Shown here one piece after another: positions 1 through 10,645 of a DNA stretch of 64,000 nt. The notes under the pieces are model-generated. The model was not told the origin of the DNA. It saw only the letters and a list, made by a program, of their open reading frames with translations, and ran no database searches. The translations under genes were made by a program, and so were the position numbers. This DNA comes from Trichobilharzia regenti (taxonomy: Eukaryota > Platyhelminthes > Trematoda > Strigeidida > Schistosomatidae): NCBI GenBank assembly GCA_944472135.2, contig OX235270.1, forward strand, positions 73,541,168-73,605,167, in the 5' to 3' direction. Positions within the stretch are counted from its first letter, which is position 1; each line of letters begins with the position of its first letter.

Positions 1-1
1 C

Positions 2-937
2 CTACCTACTCGGCTGCAAAGGAAGTGGGTGAAGATGAGATCCCGTATGGAGGATGAGGGTATCGAGCCAGGGTGGAGTTCTGACTCCACAAGTTTACAA
101 AGTATAACTAGACAGAGTGAAGATATAAAACCCTTAATGATTTGTGAGGAGGAACCAAAATTGTCTACTTCTGTTATTAAAGAGTTTGAAAATGATGAAG
201 TTGACGGTAAAGTGAATATTCGTGATAATGATCATGATACTTCACAGTTGTCTTTGGTTAATCATGATGAGATGAGGGATATGCCTACTACTGCTAAGTT
301 GAATAAAGGTTCTGTACAAATTGAACGTGAAGTAGAAATAAATGCAGAAGCAGTTGCAGAAGGCATACACACTTCTGAGACCGTCAGTGTGATTGATCAG
401 CATGTAGCCCACCTATCATCAGATGCTATTGCTAAACCTGAGCTGATAGTGAAAGACAGCAGTGGTGGTGGTCTTGCAGTTAGACAAATTTCTGAAAGTC
501 GAGCAACAACAGCTTTTGATCCACCGCTAACTTCATCAACTGATATCAATCAGTCGTCGTTGGTGCTGTCATCCACAATGAAACAGACGCCCATCAACTC
601 AAGTATCTTGTGCAATGACTATGATGGTATTGGTGCGTTTGAAAAGACGAATATCAATGGTCAGTTTAGTGTGGATAAGCCAAGTGTAAACGAGAGAGTA
701 TTTGTTAAATTGACTTGCACGAATAAAGGCACTTCTAGTTTCAAGTTACTATTTGAATGCTATTATCTTTGGTGTAAATTACTCTGTTTCTACGCTTGGT
801 TGACCAGATACGTCGTGTGTTTGTTCGTCATCTTTATTCTACGATACAATGACATGGAGGTGTTACCATTCAGATTTGAGGATATAGCTCACAGAAGGAC
901 GTTAGCAAATGAACTCTGCGACGATTTTCCAACCTAG
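2..937 (+). pseudogene. Gag-like ORF of element A, internally deleted
   Basis: The frame enters the window at LPTRLQRKWVKM, which is about residue 191 of full-length copies. It runs to SRMEDEGIEP and then jumps at about position 78 straight to GWSSDSTSLQSI. The stretch holding the end of the DUF1759-like region and the degenerate zinc knuckle (roughly 180 codons) is missing. The rest is in frame to the stop and includes the C-terminal hydrophobic segment (about residues 235-275 of the 302-codon ORF from ATG 29). The ATG at 29 is an internal Met of the family, not a true start. The upstream coding sequence lies outside the window. Confidence 0.75.
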
Positions 938-1172
938 AGCGTCAACCTGAGAAGGGATGTAGGCGTACTGCTGTAAGTTCTACATTTCTTCAAGGTAGTT
1001 CGTCGTTATAAGTATAAAACCTGGGCACTGTGGTAGAGTATAATTCCATTATAGATAAGATTTTATTTTGATAAATCGCACAGTGTTTACAGTAATGTTT
1101 ACTGATGACGTTTCGAGCACAATTTATTGCTCATAATCATATCAAGGTAATCACACGACTTCCTAAATTCAT

Positions 1173-1826
1173 TTATATAGTTCCATTGTTTTTCTCTTGA
1201 TTTTCACTTGATTTGATTGGTAATAGTATTTTCCATATTTCAGGTATGAGTGATGCGTCATTCCTATTGCATGTGTTGGGTGTAGACTCGATGAACAAGG
1301 ATTCAGTAATCAACCTCTCTCTCCACCTACCTAGATTACTTTTTAGAATTTTAACCCTCTCCCACCCTATTGTGTGGTTGTGTGTTAGCGCATGCATTGC
1401 AATTGCTGAGCTTTTTTCTAAATTACTTATCTTCTCGGGGTCAACCATTCTTACCTTAGTTAAATTTTTATGCTCAGACAATCTGACTACTCCTGACCTA
1501 CTAGTTTGACCTATGTAGTTGACCTCACAGTCATTGCATGGTATTTTGTAAATAATATTATTTTGTCTAATTGGGTCAACTGGGTCCTTTAACCTACAGA
1601 GCTTGTCCCTGAGTGAGTTTGTAGGTTTAAATGCCACCCTAATTCCTATTTTATTCAGAATCCTACGTAGTGTCCCAGATGTCCCCTCTTTATATGGTAT
1701 AACTGTGGATGACTTATATTCTTTCTTATTTATGCTATTATTACTAGTTTCACAATTATTTTTATTTTGTTTTTGGCCTTTAATGATCTTCCTAATGAAT
1801 TTTATAGGATAGTTGTTCAAAAGCAA
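1173..1826 (-). CDS. GIY-YIG endonuclease region of a PLE (truncated, left copy)
   Basis: A 217-codon ORF with the GIY-YIG signature: IIYKIPCNDCEVNYIGQTSR at about residues 91-110, followed by R and the SEHK motif. The C-terminal part contains further conserved His, Glu and Asn residues (HALTHNH, ITESLFIE). In PLEs this domain follows the RT and nicks target DNA during insertion. The RT is absent here, so this is a 5'-truncated fragment and the Met at 1826 is probably internal. From residue 20 onward the sequence is identical to the ORF at 1767-2420. No frame damage is seen within the preserved part. Confidence 0.8.
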   Translation of the reverse strand: MLLNNYPIKFIRKIIKGQKQNKNNCETSNNSINKKEYKSSTVIPYKEGTSGTLRRILNKIGIRVAFKPTNSLRDKLCRLKDPVDPIRQNNIIYKIPCNDCEVNYIGQTSRSGVVRLSEHKNLTKVRMVDPEKISNLEKSSAIAMHALTHNHTIGWERVKILKSNLGRWRERLITESLFIESTPNTCNRNDASLIPEIWKILLPIKSSENQEKNNGTI

Positions 1827-2420
1827 AATAAAAATAATTGTGAAACTAGTAATAATAGCATAAATAAGAAAGAATATAAGTCATCCACAGTTATACCATA
1901 TAAAGAGGGGACATCTGGGACACTACGTAGGATTCTGAATAAAATAGGAATTAGGGTGGCATTTAAACCTACAAACTCACTCAGGGACAAGCTCTGTAGG
2001 TTAAAGGACCCAGTTGACCCAATTAGACAAAATAATATTATTTACAAAATACCATGCAATGACTGTGAGGTCAACTACATAGGTCAAACTAGTAGGTCAG
2101 GAGTAGTCAGATTGTCTGAGCATAAAAATTTAACTAAGGTAAGAATGGTTGACCCCGAGAAGATAAGTAATTTAGAAAAAAGCTCAGCAATTGCAATGCA
2201 TGCGCTAACACACAACCACACAATAGGGTGGGAGAGGGTTAAAATTCTAAAAAGTAATCTAGGTAGGTGGAGAGAGAGGTTGATTACTGAATCCTTGTTC
2301 ATCGAGTCTACACCCAACACATGCAATAGGAATGACGCATCACTCATACCTGAAATATGGAAAATACTATTACCAATCAAATCAAGTGAAAATCAAGAGA
2401 AAAACAATGGAACTATATAA
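1767..2420 (+). CDS. GIY-YIG endonuclease region of a PLE (truncated, right copy)
   Basis: The mirror copy of the ORF at 1173-1826. From QKQNKNN (about residue 18) to the stop the proteins are identical, including the YKIPC..C and YIGQTSR motifs. The first 17 codons read through the spacer and are not PLE sequence, so the Met at 1767 is fortuitous. Identity over about 200 codons implies a very recent origin of the pair or gene conversion between the arms. Confidence 0.75.
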   Translation: MFLAFNDLPNEFYRIVVQKQNKNNCETSNNSINKKEYKSSTVIPYKEGTSGTLRRILNKIGIRVAFKPTNSLRDKLCRLKDPVDPIRQNNIIYKIPCNDCEVNYIGQTSRSGVVRLSEHKNLTKVRMVDPEKISNLEKSSAIAMHALTHNHTIGWERVKILKSNLGRWRERLITESLFIESTPNTCNRNDASLIPEIWKILLPIKSSENQEKNNGTI

Positions 2421-2448
2421 ATGAATTTAGGAAGTCGTGTGATTACCT

Positions 2449-2485
2449 TGATATGATTATGAGCAATAAATTGTGCTCGAAACGT
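2449..2485 (+). other. Hammerhead-ribozyme-like motif at the PLE 3' end (degenerate core)
   Basis: After the GIY-YIG ORF, the stem GAGCA (2461-2465) and TGCTC (2474-2478) is followed directly by GAAAC (2479-2483) and GTC, the 3' half of a hammerhead core. The 5' core expected as CTGATGA reads TGATTAT just before the stem and does not match well. PLEs are known to carry hammerhead motifs near their terminal repeats. This looks like a remnant or divergent version. The mirror copy is at 1108-1144 on the minus strand. Confidence 0.35.
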
Positions 2486-3437
2486 CATCAGTAAACATTA
2501 CTGTAAACACTGTGCGATTTATCAAAATGAAATCTTATCTATAATGGTAGTTTGTCATGCCAGAATCCACAACATTTGATGTAGTGATTGTACATATGTT
2601 TGTGTTAAATAATTGTGTGAGTTCCAATTATTGTAATTGTTGGTTAATCTTGTGTGTGTCCGGACATTCCACAAATTACAATCGTCAACCTGTGAAGGGT
2701 TGTAGGCGTACTGGTGTAAGTCCTGCAATTCTTTAAGGGTATTCCATCAAGACATGAAATGCGAGTTTGTGTGTACTGTTTGTATATACGTGTGGTGTGT
2801 CATATCAATTGGCGTTATTTGAATTCATTGTGTTTACTCGTTGTTTACGTATCTTGTTGTTATTGCGTAATTTTGTTAAAATTTTCGTCGTGATTACTTC
2901 TGAAGTTGTTTCGAGTCTTCTACATCCATGAATGAATTGATTGATGTTAAGGACAGCAGATGGGGCGTATACGCCGGGGAGGCTAGGCTATTGCTGAGAA
3001 TGAAATGCACACGGAGATAATTGTTAGCTGCGGTCCGACACGCCGGGGAGAAAGAGTGTAAACGACTGAGGCTCTCATGCGTCATCGCTACTAGAACTGA
3101 GGCAGAATGAGTGACAAGCGATTTCAGTGGTAATTGGTAGTGAGTAGATAAGAGGATGTGTGAAGAGTATCACGAAGTGCTGCTACGGTCACGTTGGTTT
3201 TTGCAAGAGTCATTCTAGCAAGTGGCGATTGTGTTGCAAGAGGATGCCTTTAACTGGAAGGCGTAGGTCGTCATCGATGTGTGAGATTGTGCTGTGGGTA
3301 TTCCTGTGGTGTGTTGGCTTTTCTGTTTGTTTTCCATTTCAGCTCTGTCCGAGTGACCCAGGTTCTCGCAATGGCATCCAAGTCAACGTGTATTGGTCGT
3401 GAAGGAAAAAAGGGATGGATCCGCTTTTACCGGGGAG

Positions 3438-3758
3438 TGTCAATGGAGTTGAAGATTGAACGATCAATTCTTGGTTGTTTGCTCAAAACCAACTTCCCCA
3501 ATTTTCGCGGAGGCATCAATACGACAGTCATCGTCTCATCGGTCGCTGTTCAGAAAGAAGAGTGAAACATCGTCAGAAACCTTAGTTCACTTATTCCTTT
3601 TATATGTTGGTGTAACAATAAACAAATATCAACCGGCAGATCGGTGTTTTGGCTTTTTCGTCCGTTATAACTAAGCGTTTCTGAAAACTTCAAGGAACAG
3701 CGTGGTCCCAAGCGTAGCAAGAGCTGGGCATTGACTGTTTATGAGACGTGACTGACAG
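3438..3758 (+). repeat. LTR (3' LTR of element A)
   Basis: Begins TGTCAATGGAGTTG and ends GTGACTGACA (321 bp). It contains the family landmarks: a GGAGGCATCAATACGACAG block, an AATAAA polyadenylation signal after GTTGGTGTAAC (here ACAATAAACAAATA), TTCGTCCGTTATAAC, and the terminal GGTTTATGAGACGTG-like block. It lacks the roughly 35-bp segment present in the 357-364 bp LTRs. Confidence 0.85.
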
Positions 3759-4840
3759 CGTCTTTGGCATGGCGTTAGGTCATGATCAAGTTTAACGTTG
3801 ACATGAAGTGTAGATGAACTATTTAACTTATTTGACGGCTGAAATTTCCTAGAATCATTGGGACTACTGAATTTAAACAGCACAGGGCAAGTATACTTTC
3901 CTGAATTTTTCCTAAGTCTGATTAGGTGACAATTCGCTGATTGCATGCCACACGCTTAGAGACATGTCACTTCGAATTTGTCCAGAGGCGTCCGATCAGG
4001 CAGATTGTAAGCGAGAACGTTGTACGAGGACATGATTCGTTAAGTCACTTCATTGGCTATAAAGTCTAACATACGCTTTCCGGATTGGTATCATGAGTTG
4101 GGTTACGAAGAAACAGTAACGGCTCAATGGTATTTATATTCTCAATTAATTCCTTCACAGAGTTTCTTAGAGAAATGATGTCCAACTTATTTTGTTTAGT
4201 AATTGCATATACCTCTGTTAACAAATGGGGCACAGTGACTTCGAGGACATTGTTGAGGCTACGTAGAACGCACAGTGATGTAAGTGCCTTCTTAACTGAG
4301 TGACCTAAACTATTCTTACGTATGGAAAGTACTCGTTTATTACGTTGTGCCATTGCTGAACACTGATCAGTATGGTTTAAAGTAGAAGCTGAGCTAAATC
4401 GAAAACAGGTATGTACACAAATAGTATATCGAGTGGATATACAGACTAAGAACTACTGTAGACACGGTATGGAATTTTATCGCCTATAAATGAACAAAAA
4501 ATTTACAAAGTATTAAACCGTAAAATACAGAGTATATAGAAAGCAATTATCCTGAAAATTGATCCTGATACGTAAATCACAAAATAATGGACTTCTCTAT
4601 AGTTTTCCTTTGAGTGACGTTGTTTTTAAGTTAGAATAAGGAGAATGAGCCCTAAAAAAGATTGGATCCAAACTTGATAACTGGCGGTGATATATCTGCA
4701 GAATTGGAAGCTAGGGTGGCAGCCAATATAATTTATAGTTGAGGAGTGGTATAATATCCACTACAATATTCCAGAAATCGATAAAAATATATCCACGTTA
4801 TGGGGAGAGATTGTAACGTCCGACCGGAATCGTGCGCGTT
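3759..4840. other. Unassigned sequence between element A and the CR1-like fragment
   Basis: No recognisable gene. One minus-strand ORF (4066-4353, 95 codons, beginning MAQRNKRVLSIRKN) is Lys/Leu-rich and could be a fragment of a retroelement first ORF, but I cannot assign it. The rest is AT-rich with no clear repeat shared elsewhere in the window. Confidence 0.4.
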
Positions 4841-6103
4841 GGATTCTAAGTAGCAAGACTACCATTTCCGTGCTGTCATTTTTTATATGACATATGGTAT
4901 GTCGTCTCTTCTACTACTACCATTAGACTTCAATGTGTAAATCGCTGGGTCTATATTTTGTATATTGAAGTCTATTTTGCCTAATTTTTGGTTACTTTTG
5001 CAGGTCATTTGGAAATTTGAGGTGTCATTGCAAAACCACTCACTGAGGAGTTCACTTTTAACTTGGGGATCGTTATATATTATGCCCTTATGTTTCAAGC
5101 TGCTTACATTATTGTCTTTAATGCTTTTTAGACGTTTCCGCAATATCCTGCAAAGTTCCTGGGTTTTGATGTTACCCACAAGCGCTTTATTTCCTTCAAG
5201 TTGTGACATCATTCTGTGTTTCTCTTCAAGCAGTTTAAGAGTTTCATGTGTTCTGTTTAACGCATTAAATTCCTTAAATGCGTGGTATTTCCTTTCCAAC
5301 TTCTTTAGTTTAAGTCGCCTTTTGGGGTCTGTAAATGGAGTTGGTGTCTTTAGAGCAGATTTTAGGGACGCGATTGTGTCTCTTGCTGGGCCAACTGTTT
5401 TGTGGAAAATATCAAGCGATACTTCTTGGTTATTGTTGATGAAGTATTCTTCCCAGTCAGAACTTCTCAACAGATCTGATAGGAATTACCAATCAGCAAT
5501 CTTATAGTCCCTATATTGATAGCGCACCGTAGAAATTTTAGGTGTGCATTTAGTTGTTGGTCGGAGTGGTAGCGTGCAGTGCAGAATGTTGTGATCACTG
5601 TTATCGAGTTTATTTCCCACCTCTTTCGAGATGAGCTCTATTTTATGACAGAGGATTAAGTCAAGAGTATTTTGGTTCCTTATAGGGAGGCGTACGCACT
5701 GCTTCCATCCGCCTACGTCTACAGCTTGTAGTAGCTCGTCATGGGTTCTAGGTCCTGTACAGATATCCCAGTTTACTCCAGGTAAGTTGAAATCTCCACA
5801 TACAACTTTGTAGTCGAAGTCCAGCGTAGCTACATGCTCTACTATTTCTCCAATAATTACATCAGTCATTTTAGGGCTATCGGGGGGTATGTATATATAT
5901 CCCACGAGATTTTCTCTTTCGTTTGTGTGGATGCTTATCCACTTAGATTCTGGAAGTTTGTCAATAGGTGGGTTATTGAAAGTGTTGAAGTTAGTGGATT
6001 TAGAGGTAAATATTAAGCAACCGCCTCCTCTTTTGTCAACTCTATCGTTTGTATAGATGTCGTATTTTTCTATCAATAGCTTTTCGTCAGGTATATCAGT
6101 AGT
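4841..6103 (-). pseudogene. CR1-like retrotransposon, endonuclease and start of RT (3' segment)
   Basis: Read leftward, this gives the C-terminal APE-type endonuclease: PESKWISIHTNE, VCGDFNLPGVNWD, LDLILCH and the NSDHNILHC motif with the catalytic SDH. A linker region follows (SALKTPTPF, KTQELCRILRKRL) and then the first RT motif, damaged to SNGSSRRDDIP. There is a stop at about 5486, and a further frameshift near 4890 in the IPYVIYKN stretch. Similarity ends at about 4841 after LLLRI, so the RT core is truncated. The 5' part of the same element resumes at 15921-16525 beyond the inserted Penelope element. The family is the same as the plus-strand CR1-like element at 20663-22495. Confidence 0.75.
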
Positions 6104-6137
6104 ATTTTTTAACTCATGGAAAATTCCCATTGTAACA

Positions 6138-6280
6138 TTTAGAAAATCAAAACAAGTGATTCAGCGAAGAGACTCTTTTCAACGAATTTATCATCAAGCT
6201 GTAAAGTTGTATATATATATGGTTTTTCAGAAGTTATATCCGGTGAGGGAATTGAATCTTAGGTGTGAATGCATAAAATA
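6138..6280 (+). repeat. Inverted terminal repeat of the PLE (left)
   Basis: Starts TTTAGAAAATCAAAACAAG and ends near GTGAATGCATAAAATA. It is the reverse complement of 15781-15920 with scattered differences. An inverted extra copy of the 3' terminal sequence at the 5' end is a known PLE arrangement. Confidence 0.75.
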
Positions 6281-6310
6281 ATAATAATAACCTCGAACCA
6301 GTCAGGGGCA

Positions 6311-6702
6311 AATATCTAATCATTCCCTTCGAGACACCTTCCAATTTGTTGAATGTATACAGGATATAAATGCGTAGAATAAACAAATCTTGTCTTTGGA
6401 TGTAGAATCCATATTTACGAACGTTCCACTGACACAGACCATATGTTTTATATGCAAATATATTGAAGACAACAAATCGAATATAGGGATACCCACTACA
6501 GATCTTAAAGAACTACTTTTGAAATGTACATTGAATGTACAGTTTACTTTCAATGAAACAATCTACAGACAGAAGGATGGTATTGCGATGAGTTTTCCGT
6601 GGGTCCTCTCCATGCACATGTTTTTTGTCCAGTCTAGAAAATGATTCCCTGAAGCCTACAATCCAAAGCTTTCAAATATATAAAAGGTATGTAGATCACA
6701 CC
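6311..6702 (+). pseudogene. PLE reverse transcriptase fragment (central RT motifs)
   Basis: In-frame stretches give LSLDVESIFTNVPLTQTI (the PLE RT motif with the first catalytic Asp), GIPTTDLKELLLKCTLNVQF, then YRQKDGIAMSFPW (equivalent of the YRQ.DG.AMG.P motif, with Gly and Pro changes). After two breaks comes RYVDHT, the position of the catalytic YVDD with the second Asp changed to His. The 5' end is truncated before these motifs and there are stops at about 6353 and 6643. The reading continues after element B at 14463. Confidence 0.75.
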
Positions 6703-7060
6703 TGTCAATGGAGTTGAAGATTGAACGATCAATTCTTGGTTGTTTGCTCAAAACCAACTTCCCCAATTTTCGCGGAGGCATCAATACGACAGTCATCGTC
6801 TCATCGGTCGCTGTTCAGAAAGAAGAGGAGAAAACCGTCAGAAGTAATATTGTGATTTATTATTGTAATATTTGTTCACAGACCTTAGTTCGCTTATTCC
6901 TTTTATATGTTGGTGTAACAATAAAGAAATCTCAAGCGGCAGATCGGTGTTTTGGCTTTTTCGTCCGTTATAACTAATGGTTTCTGAAATCTTCAAAGAA
7001 GAGCGTGGGCCCGAGCGTAGCGAGAGCTGGGCATTAACGGTTTATGAGACGTGACTGACA
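6703..7060 (+). repeat. 5' LTR of element B
   Basis: 358 bp, TGTCAATGGAG...GTGACTGACA. Contains AATAAA in ACAATAAAGAAATC. Followed at once by GTTTCTGACGATAGAAAC, a 6-bp-stem hairpin in the place where a primer binding site is expected. Confidence 0.9.
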
Positions 7061-7203
7061 GTTTCTGACGATAGAAACAGATCTGGCGGATTCAAACAGT
7101 TGGTGAAAGTTTGGATAGTCGCCGTTCATTTTCCTGGTGCCGGTCAAGTCCTCTTTGAACAAGCAATATCTGGAACATTTTTGGAATTGGGTCAAGTTCA
7201 ACA

Positions 7204-9161
7204 ATGCCTGGGTCAGAGAAGAGACAGAGTGTCTTGGATGCAACCAGGAAAGTAAGTCATGGTGACTTGTCTGTTAATTGTGACGATGGGTCTGATGTTA
7301 AGCATGACATGGTTGATGTTACTGTTTCGCCGTTCAGGGATAATAGGAACATCAAACTCCCTAAATTTGAACCACGGTGTTTTGATGGAAACCCAGCTGA
7401 TTATTTACAATTTGTAAAGGAGTTTGAGATCATGTTGAGTAGTTTTCTATTAACTGATGAAATGAAGTTAATGTATTTGATGAGATATTGCACTGGAGAT
7501 GCTGCAAGAGCTATACAGTGCTGTAAGTTTATGAAGCCAAAAGAGGGCTACTACGAGGCTATGAGCATATTACGTCAAAGGTTTGGAAGACCTTCGATGA
7601 TTGCAGGGAAATTATTCGAGGCTGTTAAGGGTAGTGGTGGTCAACTACAGGATGACTCCCAGGCACTCACTGAGTTTTTGGATAATTTGCTGATTTACAA
7701 GAATGGAATGATTTCGATGAATTGCGTGAGTGACCTCAACTCGAGTTTTATACTAGAAGTAATAGCAAGACGCCTACCTACTCGACTGCAAAGGAAGTGG
7801 GTGAAGATGAGCTCCCGTATGGAGGATCAGGGTATCGAGCCAAAGTTTGATGATATCCTGAAACTGGTAAATACTAGTGTCAATCAATCTATGAGCAAGT
7901 TCGCCAGTCTATTACATCTCACTCCTAGAATAGAGCAGTCTGAGAGCAAAATGCAATCATTGATGACGAATAGGCCTCAGAGAGGTGGATATCGAGAAGG
8001 CTCCATGATGTCTAGTAATGCATATAAACTTAGTGAGTGCAACAGGTTTCGTAGTACATCCTCAACAGATAAGTTACAAGATACAAGACAAACACGGTTT
8101 TGTTTCACACGTTTTCAAGAGGTGCATACAAAGGTGAACTGTGAATCAGTGAGCAAGTTCAGTGATAAGCTAAATGTAAACCCCAGGCCTGACTCCGGAT
8201 TGTGTGACGATAACGGTGTGGTCAAGAAGTCTGTAGTTGCAACTGGTAAGCCATTGTTGAATAGAGTGTCACAGAATAGAGATACTGCTTCAGAGTCCAG
8301 TTCTGACCCTACAAGTTTACAAAGTATAACTAGTCGGGGTGAAGATATAAAACCTTTATTGATTTGTGAGGAGGAACCAAAATTGTCTACTGCTGTTATT
8401 AAAGAGTTTGAAATTGATGAAGTGACTGATGATAAATTGAATATTCCGGATAATGATCATGATACTTCACAGTTGTCTTTGGTTAATCATGATGAGATGA
8501 GGGATATGCCTACTACTGCTAAGTTGAATAAAGGTTCTGTACAAATTGAACGTGAAGTAGAAAAAATGCAGAAGCAGTTGCAGAAGGCATACACACTTCT
8601 GAGACCGTCAGTGTGATTGATCAGCATGTAGCCCACCTATCATCAGATGCTATTGCTAAACCTGAGCTGATAGTGAAAGACAGCAGTGGTGGTGGTCTTG
8701 CAGTTAGACAAATTTCTGAAAGTCGAGCAACAACAGCTTTTGATCCACCGCTAACTTCATCAACTGATATCAATCAGTCGTCGTTGGTGCTGTCATCCAC
8801 AATGAAACAGACGCCCATCAACTCAAGTATCTTGTGCAGTGACTATGATGGTATTGGTGCGTTTGAAAAGACGAAAGATAGTGCTCAGTTTAGTGTGGAT
8901 AAGCCAAGTGTAAACGAGAGAGTATTTGTTAAATTGACTTGCACGAATAAAGGCACTTCTAGTTTCAAGTTACTATTTGAATGCTATTATCTTTGGTGTA
9001 AATTACTCTGTTTCTACACTTGGTTGACCAGATACGTCGTGTGTTTGTTCGTCATCTATATTCTACGATACAATGACATGAGCGTGTTGCCGTTCAGATT
9101 TGAGGATATAGCTGATACAAGGAAATCAGTAAATGAACTCTGCGACGATTTTCCAACCTAG
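7204..9161 (+). pseudogene. Gag-like ORF of element B (one frameshift)
   Basis: The start MPGSEKRQ is shared by all full copies. Residues about 51-250 resemble the DUF1759 Gag region of BEL/Pao elements (KLPKFEPRCFDGNPADYLQF, MRYCTGDAARAI, ILRQRFGRP). Then come a basic patch (NRPQRGGYREG), the degenerate knuckle CFTRFQEVHTKVNC (CX2RX4HX4C, Arg replacing the second Cys) and a long acidic Ser/Asp-rich stretch. A one-base loss in a GAAAAAATG run near 8565 shifts the frame, and the C-terminal part continues in 8613-9161 with a hydrophobic segment (YYLWCKLLCFYTWLTRYVVC). Gag would package RNA in a particle. The role of the hydrophobic tail is unknown. Confidence 0.75.
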
Positions 9162-9162
9162 A

Positions 9163-9610
9163 GCGTCAACCTGAGAAGGGTTGTAGGCGTACTGCTGTAA
9201 GTCCTACAGTTCTTCAAAGGGTAGCGCATCAATGAGCAGTCCAATGTGCTTGGTGTATGATCTTGTACATATGTTCATATTGTATATACTGAATTGATAT
9301 CATCTGTCATCTAGCTGTTGGTAATTCTGTTTGTGTCCGGACGACTTCCACTTGGATCATCAACCTGAGAAGGAATGTAGGCGTACTGCTGTAAGTCCTA
9401 CAGTTCTTCAAGGGTAGTTTGTCGTGTCAGAATCCACAACATTTGATGTGTTGATTGTACATATGTTTGTGTTAAATAATTGTGTGAGTTCCAATTATTG
9501 TAATTGTTGGTTAATCTTGTTTGTGTCCGGACATTCCACAACTTACAATCGTCAACCTGTGAAGGTGTACTGGTGTAAGTCCTGCAATTCATCCAAGGAA
9601 TTCAATCAAG
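9163..9610 (+). repeat. Tandem ~193-bp sub-repeats in the 3' internal region
   Basis: The block GTCAACCTGAGAAGG followed by TGTAGGCGTACTGCTGTAAG and a CCTACAGTTCTTCAA tail recurs at about 9163, 9358 and 9552 (the last partial and shortened). Each block is followed by GTACATATGTT- and TGTGTCCGGAC-containing sequence. Other copies of the element carry one to three units, for example one in F (42486-42550), two in G (46850 and 47040) and three on the minus strand in C (11340-11800). Confidence 0.75.
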
Positions 9611-10281
9611 ACATGATCGGCGAGGTTGTTTGTACTGTTTGTATATACGTGTGGTGTGTTCTATCAATTGGTGTATTTTGGATTCATTGTGTTTACTTGT
9701 TGTTTTCGTATCTTGTTGTTATTGCGTAATTTTGTTAAAATTTTCGTCGTGATTACTTCTGAAGTTGTTTCGAGTCTTCTACATCCATGAATGAATTGAT
9801 TGATGTTAAGGACAGCAGATGGGGCGTATACGCCGGGGAGGCTAGGCTATTGCTGAGAATGAAATGCACACGGAGATAATTGTTAGCTGCGGTCCGACAC
9901 GCCGGGGAGAAAGAGTGTAAACGACTGAGGCTCGCATGCGTCACCGCTACTAGAACTGAGGCAGAATGAGTGACAAGCGATTGCATTGGTAATTGGTAGT
10001 GAGTAGATAAGAGGATGTGCGTAGAGTATCATGAGTTGGTGCTATGGCCACTTTGCATTCTGCAAGAGTCATTCTAGCAAGTGGCGATTGTGTTGCAAGA
10101 TGTCAAGAGGAGGTCTCTGTCTGGACGCGCAGGTTGTCATTGATGTGTGAGATTGTGCTGTGGGTATTCCTGTGGTGTGTTGGCTTTTCTGTTTGTTTTC
10201 CATTTCAGCTCTGTCCGTGTGACCCATGTTCTCGCAATGGCATCCAAGTCAACGTGTATTGGTCGTGAAGGAAAAAAGGGT

Positions 10282-10645
10282 TGTCAGCAAAGTCTCATAA
10301 ACCGTTAATGCCCAGCTCTCGCTACGCTCGGGCCCACGCTGTTCTTAGAAGATTTCTCAGAAACGCTTAGTAACAACGGACGAAAAAACCAAAACACCAA
10401 TTGTTGACTTGAGTATTATGTATTGTTACACCAGCATATAAATCAAGTATCACTAAGCAAACTAAGGTCTGTAAACAAATATTACAATAATAAATCGTTG
10501 TTACTTCTGACGATGTTTCACTCTTCTTTCTGAACAGCGACCGATGAGACGATGACTGTCGTATTGATGCCTCCGCGAAAATCGAGGAAGTTGATTTTGA
10601 GCAAACAACCAAGAATTGATCGTTCAATCTTCAACTCCATTGACA
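10282..10645 (-). repeat. 3' LTR of element C
   Basis: 364 bp. On the plus strand it starts TGTCAGCAAAGTCTC, a variant of the usual TGTCAATCACGTC, and ends CTCCATTGACA. Confidence 0.9.

Larger units (their letters stand above)
1006..2547. mobile_element. Inverted pair of Penelope-like element (PLE) 3' fragments
   Basis: Two copies of the same PLE 3' end lie head to head: a minus copy on the left and a plus copy on the right, with their 3' ends outward. The block interrupts the 3' region of element A. The flanks TAGTTCGTCG (996-1005) and TAGTTTGTCA (2548-2557) look like a roughly 10-bp target duplication with two mismatches. Uninterrupted sequence at 9415-9425 (GTAGTTTGTCG) shows the empty site. 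Each copy encodes a GIY-YIG endonuclease region. The RT part is missing, so both are 5'-truncated. Confidence 0.8.
1046..2547. repeat. 724-bp near-perfect palindrome with 54-bp spacer
   Basis: The left arm 1046-1769 and right arm 1824-2547 are reverse complements. Paired positions sum to 3593 throughout, with very few mismatches seen, for example at the inner border and in an A/T run near the outer end. The spacer 1770-1823 continues only the minus copy. Arms of this length could extrude a cruciform or, if transcribed, fold into a long hairpin RNA. Confidence 0.9.
1..3758 (+). mobile_element. Gag-only LTR element A (3' part, 5' LTR outside window)
   Basis: The 3' part of the dominant LTR element family. 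It holds a gag remnant (2-937), an inserted inverted pair of Penelope fragments (1006-2547), the non-coding 3' internal region (2548-3437) and the 3' LTR (3438-3758). The 3' internal region matches that of the other copies, including the purine-rich GGAAAAAAGGG about 30 bp before the LTR and CGGGGAG directly at the LTR border, a candidate polypurine tract. No pol domain is seen. The 5' LTR and the left target duplication lie outside the window. Confidence 0.8.

Noticed and set aside
9753..9986. Recurring 77-codon antisense ORF (SLVTHSASVLVAVTHASLSRLHSF) found in most element copies
   Set aside because: It lies in the non-coding 3' region of the element. Its recurrence follows from copy duplication, the ORF is truncated or altered in several copies, and it has no recognisable domain.
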